The position numbers and the translations under genes were made by a program. Positions 58,209-64,000 of a stretch of DNA of 64,000 nt are shown here, piece by piece. The notes under the pieces were generated by a model. It was not told the origin of the DNA. It was given only the letters and a program-made list of their open reading frames with translations, and ran no database searches. The stretch is from Coleophoma eucalyptorum. Taxonomy: Eukaryota > Ascomycota > Leotiomycetes > Helotiales > Dermateaceae. The stretch is taken from the NCBI GenBank assembly GCA_026120035.1, contig JALRME010000002.1:2232001-2296000 (forward strand), read 5' to 3'. The stretch's first letter is position 1. Each line of letters begins with the position of its first letter.

Positions 58209-58791
58209 GAAAAAGTGGAGGGTTAAAGGGTATATTGGTGGTGGTGGCAGTACGTGTGATCAAGGCTGACAGAGGTGGAAAGTGAAGGAATGGATTAGGA
58301 ATTTGGTAAGCGATCTAGATGATATGGATGATATGACGCAAAAAGAAACGACATGAGGATATAGTAACACAAGAGGACGATCTATTTTCGTTCATGGATA
58401 TTTACTTCCTTTTCGACGGTGTCTTAAGGTGAGATACAGGTGCCGGACATCCGCGGTTCGAGAGACGAAGCCAAGCTAAGATGAAGTAAGTTGACTAAGA
58501 TGAGCGTTGAGGACTAAGGCATTTCTATAAACCATAGGTGCTTCGACGCCGCAAGAATTATTCATGAAGGAATGGTGATAAAAACACTTGATTATATACA
58601 TCTAAGAAGGCACTTTTTTTATACAGCATGAAAGCCTCCCAACCTCCGAACTTCCGAACCCAGGAAGTTCCCTCTAGATAAAGGTCATAAATTCATCATC
58701 CGATAGACCCGGTGCTTTCTTGTCGAATCCCAACCAGAGCTGCTTATACAGCCGGAAGAGAAAAACTAAGACAAGGTGGAAGCCTCTGATG
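58209..58791. other. Intergenic region between convergent genes
   Basis: 3' UTRs of the desaturase and hydrolase genes. I see nothing coding. Confidence 0.5.
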
Positions 58792-60228
58792 TCATACTAA
58801 CATTGATGTATCAATAGATGACTTGGAGACATCCTGTTCCTTTCCCTTGCCTTTTCCGAAACTCATCTTCATTTTGCCTTTGCGGTCACTTTTCCTGTCA
58901 CTTCCTCCCGACGGGAGCTGCGTTAGGTCATTATCCATGGCGACCTCCGTGTTGTTATGATCATGCGAATATTCAGCTTCCAGACCATCTCTCTGGTGCG
59001 TTGAAGAGCTTTCGTCATCAAAACGCTGAACACTCTTACTCTTTTCTAGCTGTGTCTGCTCCTCAACACTCGAGCGACCTCCAAAGACCGTGTTGAGTAT
59101 GGCGCACGCTTCGGAATAGCATCGATCGGCTGCCTTGGGGAACTTGAGTGGATTCGGTTTCTTGTCGAATGCGTGGGGGACTTCCTTGATCAGGCCTCCC
59201 TTTACAGTTTTGTTTATCGTTGATCCCGAAAGTCGCTCGCCAAATGCTACGCCTTCTGCGTTCAGCATGTCGTATTCGCATGTGTAGAGTATTATGTCTT
59301 GGGGATAAGCATCTCTTAATAGTTGATCTGATGCTGCAGCGGGAGATAGGTAGGGATCGGTGAAATCTATGTCCTCAAGAGGGTGTAGATAGGATTCGTC
59401 GAACAGTGTGGTCAGAAGCGGCGGGAGGTTCTTCTCCGGTGCTATATTTGTAGTGCGCTTTTCTGCTCGACTTGACCGGAAGTCGGTGGGGGGATAGAAG
59501 GAGACTATGGCCCGGATGTGAAGATCTGGCACGGTTTGACTGATCTCGAGTTCAGTGGGTTCTAGGTCGGACAGCTTAATCGTCGAGGAATTGCTTGATG
59601 CCATGCGCACTATGTCTGGGCGCGGTAGCGATAGGGTCGAACTGCTCTTCTTATTCTGGCCATATACGGAACGGCTGGTGTAATCCGTAAGTGAACGCTT
59701 CCCGGCATTATTCTGCAAGTCGTAGAGCATGAGAGGGACAGTAAGAGCAAAATTGCCACCGGCAGAGAAGCCAGATAAAGCGATGCGCTGAGGGTCGAGA
59801 CGCAACTCCTCGGCGTGGGCAGCGAGGTATATCAGTGCATCGGTTCCATCCTCCACGCCTACACTAAATGGAAATTCGGGTGCCAGCCGGTATTCCACAC
59901 TGACCAGTACAGCTTCTGCCTTATCAATCACGGCCGCAGCCCATCGTGCATCATCGGTGCCCGTCCCGAGAGTGAAGCCTCCGCCGTGGAAATTCACCAC
60001 CACTGGCCAACGGTAGTCGCTGTCGTCATCCACATAACCATCTGGAACGTAAAGCACCAGCTTGAAAGTGCCCGGGAATTTTGAGAGTCGCGATGGGATG
60101 ATGATTTTGAAGCTGGGCGCAGGCGGTTTAGGATCAGCGAAGTGGTGCAATTTCATGCCGATGGCCATGAGGGCCCTCCATACTACAGCCTTCATGAGCA
60201 AACACCAGCGAGCATAGAGAATGCTCAT
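58792..60228 (-). CDS. Alpha/beta hydrolase, hormone-sensitive-lipase type
   Basis: A single exon of 478 aa from ATG 60228 (MSILYARWCLLMKAVVW); the frame is open upstream without an ATG. The family hydrolyses esters or lipids. Landmarks: HGGG oxyanion motif (81-84, in NFHGGGFTLG), VEYRLAPE, nucleophile Ser155 in GFSAGGN, acid Asp in CEYDMLNAEG, and His in EVPHAFDKK. The N-terminus has a hydrophobic stretch that may anchor it in a membrane or lipid droplet. An insertion between nucleophile and acid is Ser-rich, and the C-terminal 90 residues are charged and disordered, ending in a Lys-rich MKMSFGKGKGK segment. The substrate is unknown; carboxylesterase or sterol-ester activity are alternatives. 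Confidence 0.9.
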   Translation of the reverse strand: MSILYARWCLLMKAVVWRALMAIGMKLHHFADPKPPAPSFKIIIPSRLSKFPGTFKLVLYVPDGYVDDDSDYRWPVVVNFHGGGFTLGTGTDDARWAAAVIDKAEAVLVSVEYRLAPEFPFSVGVEDGTDALIYLAAHAEELRLDPQRIALSGFSAGGNFALTVPLMLYDLQNNAGKRSLTDYTSRSVYGQNKKSSSTLSLPRPDIVRMASSNSSTIKLSDLEPTELEISQTVPDLHIRAIVSFYPPTDFRSSRAEKRTTNIAPEKNLPPLLTTLFDESYLHPLEDIDFTDPYLSPAAASDQLLRDAYPQDIILYTCEYDMLNAEGVAFGERLSGSTINKTVKGGLIKEVPHAFDKKPNPLKFPKAADRCYSEACAILNTVFGGRSSVEEQTQLEKSKSVQRFDDESSSTHQRDGLEAEYSHDHNNTEVAMDNDLTQLPSGGSDRKSDRKGKMKMSFGKGKGKEQDVSKSSIDTSMLV

Positions 60229-62256
60229 GGTAAGAGAGAAACGAAAATAGAGGGAGTGGGGAGGAGCAGCAAGATATACTGGATTAAGGATACTCCGTGA
60301 CGTGAGTTGGGGATGGCTTGGCGCGGATAGAGACAGGGGACCAATGGGCGAGAACAGATGTACAGCTGGCAAACATGCTTGCTCCACGCAGGTGCAGCTT
60401 TGTGGATGTTAAGCTCAATTGGCGTGGGTCGTCTTCAATTCCGAATTTGTGGTATGATAGGCGTGAGGTCGGATTGCGGACAATTTAAGTACCAAGTTTG
60501 GGTGGGAAGGAATGCATGAGGGACGACACGAGCAGGGGAGGTCAAATGACATCAGTGTCTTGTGTCTGGCTGACTGAACCAGCTGTGGCTTTTTTGTTGG
60601 TCGTGGGAATGGACTCAGAATTGCGTTTTTGCATGAACCACCTCCTCCCGGTCCAGACAGTAACACGCGATAAGAGTTTCGTCGACGACGATACCCTATT
60701 CCTTCTTGTTTACTTGAGGCTTGTGATCATGGTTCTTCCTAGTCGCTATCATCGAAGGGAGAGGACTACACGGCCCGTTGCCGATGCAGACAGACGAGTA
60801 TACATACAATAGATTGTGGATAAGGGTCGGGAGACTAGATCTGTAGATCCTCGCGCCATGCAAAACCAGGCTATTTCCATCCCAACCTTTTGCTTGGGGT
60901 TGATGTTGTGTTGGTGTTGCAATGTACTTTGGGTGTACGGAGTTCGTATTTGCCCATCCAGATCTTATCTAAAGTCCTGACGGAGGGTGTGTGTGCACTG
61001 TGCACTCAATTCTCATACTGCACGGGGAACGGGATCGGGTACCTAGATCGGTTTGCTCAGTTTGCTCACTTCGCTCGGGAAGGGCAGTTTGCTCGGTTTG
61101 CTCACCTTTCGCTTTGCTTGTGCTTTTTCTCCTTCCTCGTTCCTCCTCCTTCTTCTTCTATCGTCCATTGCCGCTCGGAAGGCCCGGCATTGACCTCTGA
61201 GCCGGAGCTGCTCTCCTTACACACCATAGCTGCTGCTGTCATAAGCTTTGGGACCCATTCCTTTCAGCTGCGTCGAGGTCGAGTCAAGTCCAGACTCTCT
61301 GCTAATTACATCCGTTACACCCATCCATGCTCTCAGAGGCTCTCCGTCGACTCACTGCTTGCTTCTTGATTGTGCTTGTTTCATCCACCCATGACGTCGG
61401 TCTCGATACTTTGAGTGGCTGCTGCTTGCATCTGTAACTCTTCGCGCTGTATTCCGTAAGGCCCCTCCATCTGATTGCTCCATCTATCCTTTGGAGTAGT
61501 GATAGTAGTCCTGCTATGAGGCCCAGCTCGGTCGGTAGTGAAATCATTGCCCTTATTTCCCTGCTATCTCCCAACCAGCTCCGTTCCAAGGCAAACACGT
61601 GAGACAAGGGTGTCAATTAAGTGGGGTTTTGATGGGTTGGTGGTGCTGCCTCGGTGGTCCTGGAGCGCAATCACAAAATGGATCTCCTAAGATTGGGCCT
61701 TCGTCGTTGTTGCTCCGTGCAAAAGTGACGTACATGGGGAAAGAGCTTGCTCATTCGCATCTTCAATCCGCCGCCGTCCGCTTTGTTTTCTTAGTCGCAG
61801 TCTTAAGGACAAGTTGTTTAACAAACAATATCCCCCGAATATCCTCCCCTCTTCTCTCTACTGTGCTGCGTCTTTAGACGAACCTTTGTGTCTCTTTTGC
61901 TCTACTGTGTGGCATTCGACATCTCGCCTCCTCACGACCTTTGCGACTTAATTTGTGCCTTCCCGGCAGAGCCGTACTCCTAAATAAAATCTTAATCAGC
62001 GTGGCTGGATTAGTCCTGTCTGCAACAAGTCAGAATCCGAAGACACTGCACTGTAGATCATCAGCATTTCTTTCGCCTTCCATCGGACACAATCGCTGTC
62101 ACAGCGCTCTCCGCTGTTGCTTATAAAGCGACCTGCAGTTGCATCTTCAACCTCCGACAATTTCGCTTTCCGTGCTGACCCCACCCCGTTTGAGCAAAAC
62201 ATTCTTGCTTCTCTCGAGGTCGTGTGCAGTATATCCATTGACTGAAATTCACCATC
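60229..62256. other. 2 kb divergent promoter region
   Basis: Between the hydrolase and aspartyl-tRNA synthetase starts. Short frames here lack family features. A tandem 9-bp repeat based on GTTTGCTC is present at 61051-61103 (separate entry). The right end (61900-62256) is a long pyrimidine-rich leader of the synthetase gene. Confidence 0.5.
61051..61103. repeat. Four copies of GTTTGCTC, about 9-bp spacing
   Basis: Exact GTTTGCTC occurs at 61051, 61060, 61087 and 61096, in two pairs each spaced 9 bp, with a degenerate copy (TTCGCTC) between the pairs. A cluster of protein-binding sites or a decayed minisatellite are both possible. Confidence 0.8.
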
Positions 62257-64000
62257 ATGTCGTTTCTAAAGAAGCCTTTCAAGAAGATCAAGGGACTTGG
62301 CTCCAACAGTCCAACGGCCTCTAACAGTTCCTTGGTGGATGACAAGGCGTCGACCTCCTCCCCCGGTACCGGGACTGGAACACCTGCCAATGGCACCACA
62401 ACTCCCAACAATGGCACTTCAACGCCTGTCGAGGATAGGCGGAAGAGCCGTGAGCTAATTGACATGGAGAGAAAGCGACGAAGCGTGGATAAAGAGCGTA
62501 GCAAGCACGAAAGCAAGCAGAGAGAGCAGCTGAGAAGAATTGAGAGCGAGCGCTTCATGCAGGAAGGTCCCGAGGAGCTTACCAAGCTGTATCGACCCCT
62601 CAGCATGAACCAGAGCAAGAAATGGGAAAATCAGAAGCGACTTTTATTCAAGGATGTGAACTTCGCAGGTCAGTTTTCTTTTATTGTGATATCCTAACAG
62701 TCCGTGATGTCCATTGTGGTCGCATCAAGCTTTCTAGTTGGAAGCACATGCTTGGCGGCATTTTTTGAATCGTATCAATTGATCGACCGCTGATTTATTT
62801 GTTCAGATCTCGACGGGAAAGTAATCACTTTCCGAGCACGCATACACACCCTTCGCCGTATGAGTGCCAGACTTGTATTCATTGTTTTCCGCCAACAAAC
62901 AATTACCATCCAAGGTGTATTGCAGACCTTCCGCAACCAGAACAATAACGAGCAAGCTGGTATGCCGCTCTCTGAACCGTGCTGACCGAGATCATCATCT
63001 AACCCGCTTATCTTTGACAGAAGCCGAAGAGACATCCGAAACCAAAGGCACTATCTCCGAGCGAATGGTCCGCAGCATTGAACATTATCCCAGCGAAACC
63101 ATCGTTCTCGTCACTGCTAGAGTTAGAAAGGCTCCACAGACTGTCAAGAATGCAACTATACACGATTTCGAGCTGGAAGTTTCCGAAGTCCATAGGGTGA
63201 CGAAGCTGGCAGAGAATGTTCCATTCACTGTGTACGATGCAGAGAACATCAATAGGGCAAAGGACAACTTGACCGAAGAAGATGCAGAATCATCTTCTGC
63301 GGAAGACCCTGATGATAATTCCGCAGTCACGGACCCTTCCACAGAGGCGTCTGAGGTAGCCTCCCCCCGCGAGAGCATAGCTCCATCCAGCAGGACCAGC
63401 ATAGATGTTATGGGTAGAAACAGCCAGGACGTTGCACGCCATCTTGCAGCCGCTCACAAACAACGTTCTTTACCGACCAGAGTACGATTAAATAACCGGG
63501 TTGTTGATCTGCGTACAGCCCCTTCTCAATGTATCTTCAGAATTCAGTCCGGTATTTGCAACTTGTTTAGGTCGTACCTGGACACTCAAGGTTTCATCGA
63601 AATTCATACTCCTAAGTTACAAGGAGGAGCTACTGAATCAGGCGCCACAGTCTTTGAGCTCAACTACTTCGGCAGGCCTGCCTTCCTGGCTCAATCTCCT
63701 CAATTGGCAAAGCAAATGTGTATAGCAGCGGATTTCGAGCGGGTCTACGAAATTGGTGCTGTTTTCCGTGCTGAGGATAGTAACACTCCTCGGCATTTGA
63801 CAGAGTACACAGGTCTGGATCTGGAGATGGCGTTGGAAGAACATTACCATGAGGCACTGACTATCATCGATGGTATGTTCAAGAACCTCTGGGCTGGAAT
63901 CTATGAAAGATACGGTAAAGAAATTGAGGTCATCTCTCAATTTTACCCGCACGAGAAGGTCGAATGGCTAGAGGTCACACCCCGCATTCCTTTTGCTGAA
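62257..64000 (+). CDS. DPS1: Cytosolic aspartyl-tRNA synthetase, 3'-truncated
   Basis: Exons are 62257-62668, 62807-62959 and 63021 onward, running off the window; introns are 138 and 61 bp. This class IIb synthetase charges tRNA-Asp. The N-terminus (MSFLKKPFKKIKGLG) is a basic, Ser/Thr-rich and coiled extension typical of the eukaryotic cytosolic form. An OB-fold anticodon-binding domain follows (ITFRARIHTLRRM, LVFIVFRQQ). An acidic Ser-rich insert comes after it, then the class II catalytic core: motif 1 region (FIEIHTPKL), PAFLAQSPQLAKQM, and motif 2 FRAEDSNTPRHLTEYTGLDLEM. Motif 3 lies beyond the edge. Confidence 0.95.

Noticed and set aside
41623..60228. Lipid-metabolism cluster (LCB2, acetoacetyl-CoA synthetase, desaturase, hydrolase)
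   Set aside because: The genes act in different pathways, are separated by unrelated genes and large gaps, and show no shared promoter signal; proximity alone is not enough.

Overview
The window is nuclear DNA from a filamentous ascomycete (Pezizomycotina). The evidence is dense single-copy eukaryotic housekeeping genes, many short GT-AG introns (mostly 45-90 bp, often with CTAAC or CTGAC branch sites), Chs7, ERMES Mdm10, Mkt1 and sphingolipid genes of fungal type, and long microsatellite-rich intergenic DNA. The overall look fits Leotiomycetes, but the class is an inference. I found no tRNA, rRNA, transposon, CRISPR or viral sequence. Exon coordinates were derived by hand from splice consensus, reading phase and protein continuity. 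Models whose summed exons divide by three and read through known family motifs are given high confidence.

Layout. 1-762: 3' end of a RING-like protein gene. 2.9-7.4 kb: a divergent pair, choline oxidase (minus) and betaine aldehyde dehydrogenase (plus), sharing a 1.28 kb intergenic region; together they form the choline to glycine betaine pathway. 8.35-9.5 kb: Chs7 chitin synthase export chaperone. 10.8-12.8 kb: Pho80/Pcl-family cyclin. 12.8-24.2 kb: about 11 kb with no convincing gene, rich in simple repeats, notably eight arrays of 5-bp periodicity. 24.2-25.6 kb: ZIP zinc transporter. 27.3-29.7 kb: divergent MDM10 and MRT4. 30.3-32.7 kb: divergent U1-70K and mitochondrial ribosomal protein mL43. 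33.4-34.3 kb: triosephosphate isomerase. 36.1-37.5 kb: proline-rich orphan. 41.6-43.7 kb: serine palmitoyltransferase subunit LCB2. 46.2-48.8 kb: acetoacetyl-CoA synthetase. 49.6-50.7 kb: orphan of difficult structure. 50.8-52.2 kb: eight-exon 2-oxoglutarate/Fe(II) oxygenase. 53.0-55.9 kb: Mkt1/XPG-like protein. 56.4-58.2 kb: acyl-CoA desaturase with cytochrome b5 domain. 58.8-60.2 kb: HSL-type alpha/beta hydrolase. 62.3 kb to the end: cytosolic aspartyl-tRNA synthetase, cut by the window edge.

How the genes relate. The only clear functional cluster is the choline oxidase/betaine aldehyde dehydrogenase pair. Its products end in tripeptides resembling or matching peroxisomal targeting signals. 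LCB2, acetoacetyl-CoA synthetase, the desaturase and the hydrolase are all lipid-related and lie within 20 kb, but housekeeping genes separate them and I see no evidence of co-regulation. I found no clearly undescribed system. The items most worth a second look are the 11 kb gene-free upstream region with its 5-bp repeat arrays, the threonine replacing an active-site serine in choline oxidase, the extended Mkt1 N-terminus, and the orphan gene at 49.6-50.7 kb.
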